DNA of 13,793 bases from NCBI GenBank assembly GCA_964428355.1, contig CAYRYU010000148.1:1-13793 (forward strand), read 5' to 3'. This document shows positions 7,240 to 13,768 of the stretch, one piece after another. This stretch comes from CAYRYU01 sp964428355. Lineage in GTDB: Bacteria > Muiribacteriota > Ozemobacteria > Ozemobacterales > Ozemobacteraceae. Both the position numbers and the translations under genes were made by a program. The notes beneath the pieces are model-generated. The model was given only the letters and a program-made list of their open reading frames with translations, ran no database searches and was not told the origin of the DNA. How positions within the stretch are numbered: position 1 is the stretch's first letter; each line of letters begins with the position of its first letter.

Positions 7240-9405
7240 ATGCGAGTTGGAACGCCCGAAAAAATTGATTCATCGAATCATGGAAGGCAGTTGAAGCCGG
7301 TTAAGCCTGGGAAGCGAGTAAGGGGACGCCAGGGGTTCGTCCTTTTCATCCTGTTCTGTATCCTGGGCCTTCTACTTCTTGTCATATTTTCGCTTTCGAC
7401 CACCTCGCTCCAGCTCAGGTCGACCACAGTCACCCTTCTCGACGAGCAATGCGCCTATCAGGCTGCTCTTTCCTCCTTCCGGCTTTTTGGTATCCTGCTC
7501 GAAGATGCCCTGAAACGACGCGCGGGCTGCCCGGTTCTCTTTCCTCCGTCGGGCAACTCCTCCCCTCTGGATCCCACCGGCGGGGTTCTCGAGAACCTGG
7601 TGCTAAAGGCTGATGACATAGAGGAGATGAAGACATCCAACTCCCTCGAGTTCCTCTCGAAGAAGTTCGATATCCGGAATCTCGATTTGGAATCGAGGTT
7701 TTCGCTGGACCCCGTTTCCGGAGGACAAGCGGATTCCTGGGCCGCCAGAACCGGAAATCTCAAGACAACTGTTTCGCTCGAGTACAAGAAGGTGCGATTT
7801 TCCTTCGGGTTTTCAAGGGATTTCAAGGTTTCCCAGATTCTCCCCAGGGTGACCTCCAAGTTCACCCTTTTCGTCAGGCAGTGCATCAGCCGGGAAGCCT
7901 TCAACACAGTTGAGAAGGGGTTCCAGGATCCGGGGGCAAACCAGAAGCTGCTAACCCTGTTCAACCATCCCCCACCAAACCAGTTCGGGGCCACAAAGCG
8001 TGATCTGTTCCAGACTTCGGGTTGGGTTTTTCTCGGGGGGGAAACCAACCTGAACATTGACGGAACGCACCCGGGGTTCAAACAGTCCGAATTCTTCATG
8101 TTCTGGCCCGACCATCTCCTTACTCCTGGGATGACGAGGCTTCCCGCAGCGGTAACCCAACCGTTGCCCTCGAAAAGGTCCTCCGATCCAGGCCCCTTCA
8201 AGGTCAAGGTCCGCTTCACCCCTTCCGGGTGCATGACCGACTGGGTCACCAATGCGATGTTCCAGCCGCTTGTCGGACCCCAGCTCGGGTCGTACCTAAA
8301 AAAGATCAGTTTCCTAAGGTTGTTCGGGAACAAGGAGTTCATGTCTCCAACCAAGATTTTCGGGAAGGTGTTCGCCCGTTGGGCCCTTTATTCCGCCCTC
8401 ATCTACGATGCGAACGACGACGGAATCGCCGACCTGAACGCTCCTGGGGAAAGCTGGGTCCTTCCCTTGCCACGGATCCCCTCATTCGATCAGTACCGGC
8501 CACTTCTCGGGCGCCCCCTTCCTGTGACCGCCTGGGGCGCAGGGATGCTCGACGGCAACATGGGGAACCCCGATTTCCCCTACAATCTCGATTCGGTTTC
8601 ACCCACTTGGGAGGATTACGTCCCACTGATGACAAAGCTGAGTTCCGACTTCGTTCCATCATCTTTCGCCTTTAACAGCCTCTACGACCTCATGTTCGAT
8701 CTCGGTCCCCAGAGAAAATTCCCCCCGGAGTTGAAGAATTTCCTGCCCGATGCGGACTATCCAAACGATGGAAAGGACTTCCAGCTTCCAAGTGAGCCTG
8801 GCGGAACCAACATCCGGTTCAAGACCGACTTGACGGTTTTCGATCCCCTCCAGGATCTGGAGAAGGACGATTTCGCGGGTTGTGCCTACCGGTTCAGCCG
8901 CCAGGAAGAGTTTCTAGGGTCGACCGGTCCTGTCAAACGCAGGTTGGTGGGGGGACGGACTGAGTATTACATCGATGAACCATTTACCGGACTCATCGAG
9001 GGTGACCTGACGCTTCCCAACCCTTTCTTCATCGAAGCCCCGGCGGTGCTGTTGGTGAAGGGAAAGATCCGGACGGGGTCCATCCGCAAATCTCCGTCTG
9101 ATACCCAGGGGGCGGGAATGCTCGTTCTGGTCTCTCTCGAAAACGACCTGCAGATTGCGGGTGACCAGTTGGAATCGGTCATCCTGATGGCCCCCCGAGG
9201 AACCCTCGTCCCGGAAACCGATTTCGCATTGCGTGGCTCCCTTTCGGTCGGTTATCTAGACGGAGCCCGGTTCAGGAACTTCGGGGGAACCGTCACTTTC
9301 GAACCCCAGTTCGACCAGACCGTTCCAGCCTCCTGGAATCGAGGTTTTGTAATGATTCTTGGCCCGGGAATTCCGTCTCCCGTGAGAGGGAAGGACTTTC
9401 TATGA
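7240..9405 (+). CDS. Large PilX/GspK-like pilus tip protein with PilY1-like calcium loop
   Basis: The 721-aa protein looks like a large minor pilin of the PilX/GspK type. A basic leader (residues 1-31) precedes a prepilin-peptidase-like site GRQG|FVLFI at Gly32, then one hydrophobic helix (33-52) and an amphipathic continuation to about residue 90. Position +5 is Ile rather than Glu, as in GspK and PilX proteins, which sit at the fibre tip. Residues 390-398, DANDDGIAD, match the DxNxDGxxD calcium loop known from PilY1. Residues about 570-705 alternate short beta-like strands and glycines (GDLTLPNPFF, LVKGKIRTG, GGTVTFEP), resembling the beta-rich C-terminus of PilX-like proteins. I chose ATG 7240; a TTG at 7189 adds 17 residues with no family support. 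The start has only a weak AGG at 7230-7232. The stop overlaps the next start (ATGA), so translation is coupled. Exact family membership is uncertain. Confidence 0.65.
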   Translation: MRVGTPEKIDSSNHGRQLKPVKPGKRVRGRQGFVLFILFCILGLLLLVIFSLSTTSLQLRSTTVTLLDEQCAYQAALSSFRLFGILLEDALKRRAGCPVLFPPSGNSSPLDPTGGVLENLVLKADDIEEMKTSNSLEFLSKKFDIRNLDLESRFSLDPVSGGQADSWAARTGNLKTTVSLEYKKVRFSFGFSRDFKVSQILPRVTSKFTLFVRQCISREAFNTVEKGFQDPGANQKLLTLFNHPPPNQFGATKRDLFQTSGWVFLGGETNLNIDGTHPGFKQSEFFMFWPDHLLTPGMTRLPAAVTQPLPSKRSSDPGPFKVKVRFTPSGCMTDWVTNAMFQPLVGPQLGSYLKKISFLRLFGNKEFMSPTKIFGKVFARWALYSALIYDANDDGIADLNAPGESWVLPLPRIPSFDQYRPLLGRPLPVTAWGAGMLDGNMGNPDFPYNLDSVSPTWEDYVPLMTKLSSDFVPSSFAFNSLYDLMFDLGPQRKFPPELKNFLPDADYPNDGKDFQLPSEPGGTNIRFKTDLTVFDPLQDLEKDDFAGCAYRFSRQEEFLGSTGPVKRRLVGGRTEYYIDEPFTGLIEGDLTLPNPFFIEAPAVLLVKGKIRTGSIRKSPSDTQGAGMLVLVSLENDLQIAGDQLESVILMAPRGTLVPETDFALRGSLSVGYLDGARFRNFGGTVTFEPQFDQTVPASWNRGFVMILGPGIPSPVRGKDFL

Positions 9406-9887
9406 GGAACCAGGAGTTTCCCCGCCCTCGATGTTCCGGGCAAAACGTTCCGAAAGGGGTTTCGCTTCTCGAAGCCCTCGTCGCACTTGTGCTGGTCGGA
9501 TTCCTGGTATTCAACATCTGGTCGGCCTATATCCAATCGAAAGGAATTCTCAAAGTAAGCATTAGGGAAATGGAAGCCATGACCTATGGGGTGAGTTTCC
9601 TTTCCCAGGCGCGGAAGTTCCGACCTTCTCTCCTGGTGGATGCGGGATGGTCGCCTCTCACACCTCAATCCATCGACGCAAGCGGGACGGCGGTTTTCCG
9701 GGTAGGGCCCGGGTGCAGTTTCACGATTCAGGAACTGAAAAAGGACAACTTCACTCTCGACTACGAGATCGAGAAGGTTAACGTGAGCCTTCCAACACCG
9801 GTCAAGCTCTTCTCCCTCAAGGTCAGCTGGCAGGAGGGCGGGGAAAGGAGGCGGGAGGCGGTGTTCTCCTCCCTGTGCACCGAATGA
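9402..9887 (+). CDS. PilV/GspI-like type IV pilin-like (pseudopilin) protein
   Basis: The 161-aa protein carries a clear type IV prepilin signal: leader residues 1-19 ending PKG, then V20 SLLEALVALVLVGF with Glu24 at the +5 position, and a hydrophobic helix to about residue 40. Prepilin peptidase would cut after Gly19 and methylate Val20. The LLEALVA form and small size resemble PilV and GspI, minor pilins that join PilX/PilW (or GspK/GspJ) in the initiating tip complex. The rest is a short beta-type globular domain without recognisable catalytic motifs. It starts inside the stop of the preceding gene (ATGA, 9402-9405) with AAGGA at 9391-9395, spacing 6, and ends inside the next start. The 19-residue leader is longer than usual. 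Assignment to PilV rather than another minor pilin is by pattern and context. Confidence 0.75.
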   Translation: MRNQEFPRPRCSGQNVPKGVSLLEALVALVLVGFLVFNIWSAYIQSKGILKVSIREMEAMTYGVSFLSQARKFRPSLLVDAGWSPLTPQSIDASGTAVFRVGPGCSFTIQELKKDNFTLDYEIEKVNVSLPTPVKLFSLKVSWQEGGERRREAVFSSLCTE

Positions 9888-10483
9888 CGAGCCGACCCCG
9901 GTCAGCGGTCACATTTGTCGAGATGATCATTGCGACTGTGGTCGTAAGTTTCATCCTGATGGGTGGATACTCGTTCCTTTCCACTGCAACCCGTGGAAGC
10001 CAGCAGGGGCAGGAGGTCACCTCGCATATCAGGGCCACCGCTCTCCTGTTTCGTTCGCTCCAGTTCGACGTCCAGGGGCTTCTCCCCTGGGTCGTGAAAA
10101 CCACGAAAGGGATTGCGGGAATGTCGATCAATGGGTCGCCCACCCCGGACAAAGCCACTGAGATCCTCTTCTGCACCCTTCGCGAAGGGAAGTTCACCCG
10201 CGTCAGATATAGATTCGACAAGGTGAGGCACGAAGTCGTCCGGACCCAGGAAGACACAGCGGGAAAAATCCTCAACGCCCAGTCCTACGGAACCGGCTTC
10301 ATCGAGGACTTCCTGGTTTCCTATGACCTGCCCAACGTCGACCTGATGAATGTTAGGATCGTTCTTGGAATTCCCGACAACGATGGCCGGAAAATCCGCG
10401 AATCGAGGTTCTCCTGGTTCCTTTCGCGGGGGGTCCCGAATGCTTCCGAAGCCGTCAACTGGATTTTCCGTTTCGAGCCATAG
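9884..10483 (+). CDS. PilW/GspJ-like type IV pilin-like (pseudopilin) protein
   Basis: The 199-aa protein starts with a short leader MTSRPRSA, then VTFVEMIIATVVVSFIL, a prepilin-type helix with Glu13 at +5. The residue before the cut is Ala8 instead of the usual Gly, which prepilin peptidases tolerate less well. Size, the TFVEM helix and a C-terminal beta-rich domain fit PilW/GspJ minor pilins. ATG at 9884 overlaps the previous stop (ATGA, 9884-9887). A GTG at 9875 would add three residues. No Shine-Dalgarno lies close to the ATG, so coupled re-initiation is likely; a GGGAGG/CCTCCC stem (9853-9858 with 9868-9873) sits just upstream. It is the last gene of the three-gene pilin-like unit, and its TAG stop is embedded at the edge of an inverted repeat. 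Confidence 0.72.
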   Translation: MTSRPRSAVTFVEMIIATVVVSFILMGGYSFLSTATRGSQQGQEVTSHIRATALLFRSLQFDVQGLLPWVVKTTKGIAGMSINGSPTPDKATEILFCTLREGKFTRVRYRFDKVRHEVVRTQEDTAGKILNAQSYGTGFIEDFLVSYDLPNVDLMNVRIVLGIPDNDGRKIRESRFSWFLSRGVPNASEAVNWIFRFEP

Positions 10484-10519
10484 GAAAAAATGAGGAAGAA
10501 TTTTCAACCATTTTTTCCT
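10482..10519. terminator. Perfect 11-bp A/T-rich inverted repeat after the pilin-like unit
   Basis: AGGAAAAAATG (10482-10492) and CATTTTTTCCT (10509-10519) are exact inverted copies separated by 16 nt. The run of six T in the second arm and the position on the stop codon suggest a terminator for the pilin-like genes. The stem is A/T-rich, and its T-run lies within the stem rather than after it, so it would be weak. It also lies just ahead of the sigma factor gene and could act as an operator. Which role applies is inference. Confidence 0.5.
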
Positions 10520-10554
10520 CTCGCGTTTATTATTTGTTGACTTTCGAAATCGTG

Positions 10555-11091
10555 ATGCCTGATTCCATAGATCCCCAAATCCTCGAGGAAATCATTTCCG
10601 GGAAAAAGGACCGGTTCTCCGAACTCGTGGAACAACTCGGACCGCTGGCGTATCACTTCTTTTTCCAGAGGTGCGGGAAGAACCCCGAGCTTGCCCGGGA
10701 CCTGACACAGGAGGCTTTCCTGAGAACCTTCGAGAACCTTTCCTCGTTCCGGCCCGAGGGCTCGTTCAAGCCCTGGTTCATGGCCATCTGCCGAAATCTC
10801 CTGCTCAACAACCAACGCCGTCGGAACCTGGAGAAATCGAACCTGGGAAATCATGTCCTGGTCCAGAGTATGCCCGATTTCGAAAACGATTCGGTCAAGA
10901 AGCACCTCCTGCGAAAGGTCATGGATGTCCTTCCCCAGATCCAAAGGGATGTCGTGGAAATGAAGTTCTTCTTCGGTATGACCTGCGAGGAGATCGCAAA
11001 AGCTCTCGAGATCCCCACCGGAACGGTAAAAAGCCATCTATCCCAGTCCCGGATGCGCTTAATGGAACTTCTGGAGGAATCCGAAACGTGA
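10555..11091 (+). CDS. ECF-family RNA polymerase sigma factor
   Basis: The 178-aa protein has the two-domain ECF sigma layout. Region 2 covers about residues 25-90, with ARDLTQEAFLRTFENLSSF (47-65), the -10 recognition helix, and FKPWFMAICRNLLLN. Region 4 covers about 120-172, with the helix-turn-helix GMTCEEIAKALEIPTGTVKS (141-160) that reads the -35 element. It would direct polymerase to a small regulon when released by its anti-sigma factor, encoded next with a GTGA overlap (11088-11091). I chose ATG 10555; GTG 10552 and TTG 10534/10537 are in frame, and none has a clear Shine-Dalgarno. A TATTAT at 10528-10533 could be a -10 box, giving a very short leader, but no good -35 goes with it. 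Targets cannot be predicted from the window. Confidence 0.92.
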   Translation: MPDSIDPQILEEIISGKKDRFSELVEQLGPLAYHFFFQRCGKNPELARDLTQEAFLRTFENLSSFRPEGSFKPWFMAICRNLLLNNQRRRNLEKSNLGNHVLVQSMPDFENDSVKKHLLRKVMDVLPQIQRDVVEMKFFFGMTCEEIAKALEIPTGTVKSHLSQSRMRLMELLEESET

Positions 11092-11966
11092 CTGTCCGAT
11101 GCGATCACGGAAAAGCGATGCTCGAGAGGCTCCTGGCTCAGGAAACTCCCGGTTCCCCCACCAGGGAAGACATGAACCATGCACAGGGTTGCGAAGAATG
11201 CAAAAAGGCGATTTCCAGGTTGGGACATATCGACCGGCCCTTCAATGACTATTTCAGTTTGATCAGGAGGGCGGCCCCTTCAGTGCGTTGGCGGGAAAGG
11301 TCGTTGCCTGCTTCTGAGAACCATTCCCCGGTTTCCATGCCGGCCTGGGGCGGTTTCTGGACCGCCGCCATCGGGGTAGCGGTTTTGGTCGTCGCAATTG
11401 GTCTGGGAGTGGCTTTTCGGGCTTCCCATGTTTCCCCTCCCGCGCAAGCCCGTTCTGAAGAATTCCAGGCTTCCTGGTCTCCGGAAGGTTGGAGCCGTCT
11501 CGACCTTGGACAAGATTCCAAAACCATGGGACAATGGATCGAATGCCCCGCCGCCCGTTCGTTTCGAAACGAGTCGGGCGTCCGGGTGAGCGTGGAGAGC
11601 GGAAGAATTCGGCTGGCTTCCAAAGCCGTCGAGGTGGGGGAGGGAAGGTTGGGCGTGGAAGTCCCCCCCGGCAAAGGGATAGCCTTTCACGTTACCACAC
11701 CGGTTGCGGTGCTGGGGGTCCACGGGACTCGTTTCGAGGTCGTGGTGAAAACGGATGGAAGCACCCGGGTCCGCGTGAGCGAAGGATCGGTGGAAGTGGC
11801 ATCGACCAGCGGGGAAAAGGGTTTCCTCGAAGGGGGGCAGGCGGTTTTGATTGACAAGGAGGGGAGATTGGCCCCGGAAGAATCCCACACTGAGCCCACG
11901 AATCCCGCTGGACCTGGGGCGGGAGAACCCGGAAAACCTGTCGGGCCGGATGCGGCCTTTCATTGA
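11088..11966 (+). CDS. Membrane anti-sigma factor with zinc-binding motif and periplasmic FecR domain
   Basis: The 292-aa protein starts at GTG 11088 inside the stop of the sigma gene, so the two are co-translated. The cytoplasmic part (1-85) has an HxxxCxxC zinc anti-sigma motif, H31-AQG-C35-EE-C38, the part that would hold the sigma factor. One membrane helix spans about 88-111. The outer part holds a FecR domain (about 160-260) with TTPVAVLGVHGTRFEVVVKT (203-222) and VRVSEGSVEVAS, the family's core beta signature. Proline/glycine-rich residues 263-292 form a disordered tail. In iron-citrate systems FecR relays a signal from a TonB receptor to its sigma factor, but no such receptor is nearby, so the input is unknown. 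The open frame extends upstream to 10671, but that part overlaps the sigma gene and is not coding. Confidence 0.85.
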   Translation: MTVRCDHGKAMLERLLAQETPGSPTREDMNHAQGCEECKKAISRLGHIDRPFNDYFSLIRRAAPSVRWRERSLPASENHSPVSMPAWGGFWTAAIGVAVLVVAIGLGVAFRASHVSPPAQARSEEFQASWSPEGWSRLDLGQDSKTMGQWIECPAARSFRNESGVRVSVESGRIRLASKAVEVGEGRLGVEVPPGKGIAFHVTTPVAVLGVHGTRFEVVVKTDGSTRVRVSEGSVEVASTSGEKGFLEGGQAVLIDKEGRLAPEESHTEPTNPAGPGAGEPGKPVGPDAAFH

Positions 11967-12024
11967 TGGAGGTTCGGGTGATATCAGGAAAATCAGGAAA
12001 ACCAGATCTCAGGGAAGGATTCGT

Positions 12025-12906
12025 ATGAAAAGACTGATCTGCCTTGGAATTCTGCTGGTCGGCTTCTGGTTCTGCATGGAAGCAAGAGTGATTGCAATCG
12101 CGGATCCCAATGATCCAAGCTCCGATCTTGCCGAGGATATGAGTGATTCTCCCACGGACGCGGGAGGCTCAACGGAAGCAAAGGATTCCCCCACGGAAAA
12201 GGACGACCCCTCCGATAAAACGGTGGTATCTGGAGGCGGAGGAACGAACTCCACAAAAGAAGCAGCGGATATTGAGGAGCGCCGAAGGATCAGAAGGATC
12301 CAGCGGCAAGCGGTTATCAACAAGGGCATGAGTTCTTCCCCACCCGGTGTTCCCCCTTTTGGGACGGCTTCCAACGGCCTTCCTCTCTGGCCCATCGATG
12401 ACCCCGGAGTCCCGCCTGCAGCGCCGACAAGCCCGACGAGGCTCCAGGTTTCGGCGATTGTCGGGTCGGTGATTTCCCCTGCCGGAAGACCTTCTTCCGC
12501 CCAGGAGACGGTACTCAATATGAACATTGTCGCGCCCCAGGCGAATACTGAAGTAACCCAGATCAAGGGAATCCTTGCCGACCAGCTGACCGTGCCGGAG
12601 ACCCAGACTGGCGAGACGGGGCAGATCCTCCGACAGGACAGCATGCTTTCGCCTGGAATGATCGAATCCTTCCAGGACAAATTCGCCCTCGACTCCCAGA
12701 GACACGCCAAGTTCGTGTTTGAAGGGATGTTCGGGAAAGCGCTGTTGATTTCGACCAAATGGTTGAATCTAGCCCGTATGTATCCTCTTCAGATCAACCA
12801 GATGACCTGTAATTGCCATATTCAGAAAGGTTTCCCGGATTTCCAGTCCTACATCAGCAAGGTGGTTGACGACGACCGAAAAGCCGTTGAAAATGCCGCT
12901 CCCTGA
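12025..12906 (+). CDS. Exported protein of unknown function, first of a tagged pair
   Basis: I do not recognise this 293-aa protein. It begins with a signal peptide (residues 1-26, hydrophobic core CLGILLVGFWFC), with a likely signal peptidase I cut after AIA at 26. The mature N-terminus DPNDPSSDLAEDMSD is followed by an acidic, Ser/Thr-rich linker (42-80), a short basic stretch EERRRIRRIQRQ (85-96), a Pro/Gly-rich region (105-160), and a C-terminal part (200-293) that looks folded, with TCNC (261-264). Cys17 is shared with the next protein, but Phe-Trp-Phe before it does not fit a lipobox. AAGGA (12015-12019) sits 5 nt before ATG and decides the start over an upstream in-frame ATG at 11851. 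It follows the anti-sigma gene by 58 bp and may be in its operon. Envelope or secreted location is inferred. Confidence 0.72.
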   Translation: MKRLICLGILLVGFWFCMEARVIAIADPNDPSSDLAEDMSDSPTDAGGSTEAKDSPTEKDDPSDKTVVSGGGGTNSTKEAADIEERRRIRRIQRQAVINKGMSSSPPGVPPFGTASNGLPLWPIDDPGVPPAAPTSPTRLQVSAIVGSVISPAGRPSSAQETVLNMNIVAPQANTEVTQIKGILADQLTVPETQTGETGQILRQDSMLSPGMIESFQDKFALDSQRHAKFVFEGMFGKALLISTKWLNLARMYPLQINQMTCNCHIQKGFPDFQSYISKVVDDDRKAVENAAP

Positions 12907-12911
12907 GCGGC
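12895..12911 (+). terminator. Small GC hairpin across the stop of the first exported-protein gene
   Basis: GCCGCT (12895-12900) and AGCGGC (12906-12911) form a perfect 6-bp stem with the loop CCCTG, with the TGA stop (12904-12906) inside it. No T-run follows, so it more likely reduces read-through or stabilises the upstream message end than terminates fully. A second 5-bp stem (TTGGA/TCCAA) lies between it and the AAGGAGG of the next gene. Confidence 0.3.
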
Positions 12912-12943
12912 TTATCTTGGAGAATTCCAAAAGGAGGAATTTC

Positions 12944-13720
12944 ATGAAGAAACTGGTGTTCCTGGTGATTCTGTTGACGGGGTTCTGGGCTTGTTCAGGC
13001 GATAGGGCATTCGCGATAGCTGATCCGGATGATCCCAGCAGCGACCTTGCTGAGGATATTTCCGACAAGGAAGATCCGCCGGCAGAGCCTCCCGCTGATA
13101 CTGGGGACGACGATGACGATGATTTCGACAAGGCCAAGGACCTCGGGAATGGTGGGTTCGAGACCAAGGATAACACCTATACCTACGACAAAGACGGAAA
13201 CGTCATCAAGGAAAACAAGGAAACCGGGGAGAAGACCAACCTCGGGAAACCTGGCGACAAGGAAAAACCCGACAAGGAGAGGCCCGATAAGCCAGGGAAA
13301 AAGGGCGGCAAGAAGAAGGGGAAAAATCGTCCTCCCAAGATCCCCCAGGATGGACGGGGGGGGCAGCAGACGCCTCCTGCCTCTGGGACCGCCCCTGTGG
13401 CTGACAAAGAAGAATTGACCGCCGAACTCCAGGACCTTCGGAGCGCTCTGGGCGAACTGAACCTGCTTCTCGAAAAGCTCCAGACGCCTGCCGTTGGAAC
13501 AGGATCCGCCGAGATCAACCGGACCGCCGTAAAAGCGGTTCAGACAAGCATGTCAATCATTCTCAAACGCATGGATGCCATCCTGAAGAAGCTTGGCGCG
13601 GGAACCGACGATGGTTTGCCGATTCCGGCAACGAATGCCTCCGGTACGGTCATCGAGGGTGGCAGCACCTGCCCGGTTTCCGGCCAGGTTCCCACCTCAG
13701 AGTCGATGTTCGGTCAGTGA
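12944..13720 (+). CDS. Exported protein of unknown function, second of a tagged pair, with coiled coil
   Basis: I do not recognise this 258-aa protein. It has a 26-residue signal peptide closely matching that of the preceding protein, ending AFAIA, and the mature start DPDDPSSDLAEDISD. Then come an acidic block with six consecutive Asp (55-60), a segment with TYTYDKDGNVIKENKETGE (78-96), a strongly basic Lys/Pro/Gly linker (98-133), a Gln/Pro/Ala stretch, and a leucine-rich helical region (154-218) likely to form a coiled coil (LTAELQDLRSALGELNLLL). The last 35 residues are Gly/Thr/Ser-rich with one Cys (243). The start is set by AAGGAGG (12931-12937), 6 nt before ATG; earlier in-frame codons overlap the previous gene. 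It lies 37 bp after its partner, almost certainly co-transcribed. Function is unknown; a cell-surface or extracellular scaffold role is only a guess. Confidence 0.72.
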   Translation: MKKLVFLVILLTGFWACSGDRAFAIADPDDPSSDLAEDISDKEDPPAEPPADTGDDDDDDFDKAKDLGNGGFETKDNTYTYDKDGNVIKENKETGEKTNLGKPGDKEKPDKERPDKPGKKGGKKKGKNRPPKIPQDGRGGQQTPPASGTAPVADKEELTAELQDLRSALGELNLLLEKLQTPAVGTGSAEINRTAVKAVQTSMSIILKRMDAILKKLGAGTDDGLPIPATNASGTVIEGGSTCPVSGQVPTSESMFGQ

Positions 13721-13740
13721 CCTTGAATGGAATGGTTCCG

Positions 13741-13768
13741 AGGGAGGGGGCAATCCGCCCCCTTCCCT
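13741..13768 (+). terminator. GC-rich hairpin after the last gene, probable terminator
   Basis: AGGGAGGGGGC (13741-13751) pairs with GCCCCCTTCCCT (13757-13768) with one bulged base and a 5-nt loop AATCC, 20 bp past the last stop codon. The stem is very strong. A clear T-run is missing, with only scattered T afterwards. The position supports an intrinsic terminator for the sigma/exported-protein unit. Confidence 0.55.

Noticed and set aside
10671..11087. Upstream extension of the FecR reading frame giving a 431-aa protein
   Set aside because: It overlaps the clearly real sigma factor gene in another frame; the GTGA overlap at 11088 is the natural start and the extension has no domain features.
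12073..12075. Lipoprotein cysteine (Cys17) in the exported pair
   Set aside because: The residues before Cys17 (Phe-Trp-Phe, Phe-Trp-Ala) do not fit a lipobox, while both proteins have a good signal peptidase I site at 26. The shared Cys keeps the question slightly open.
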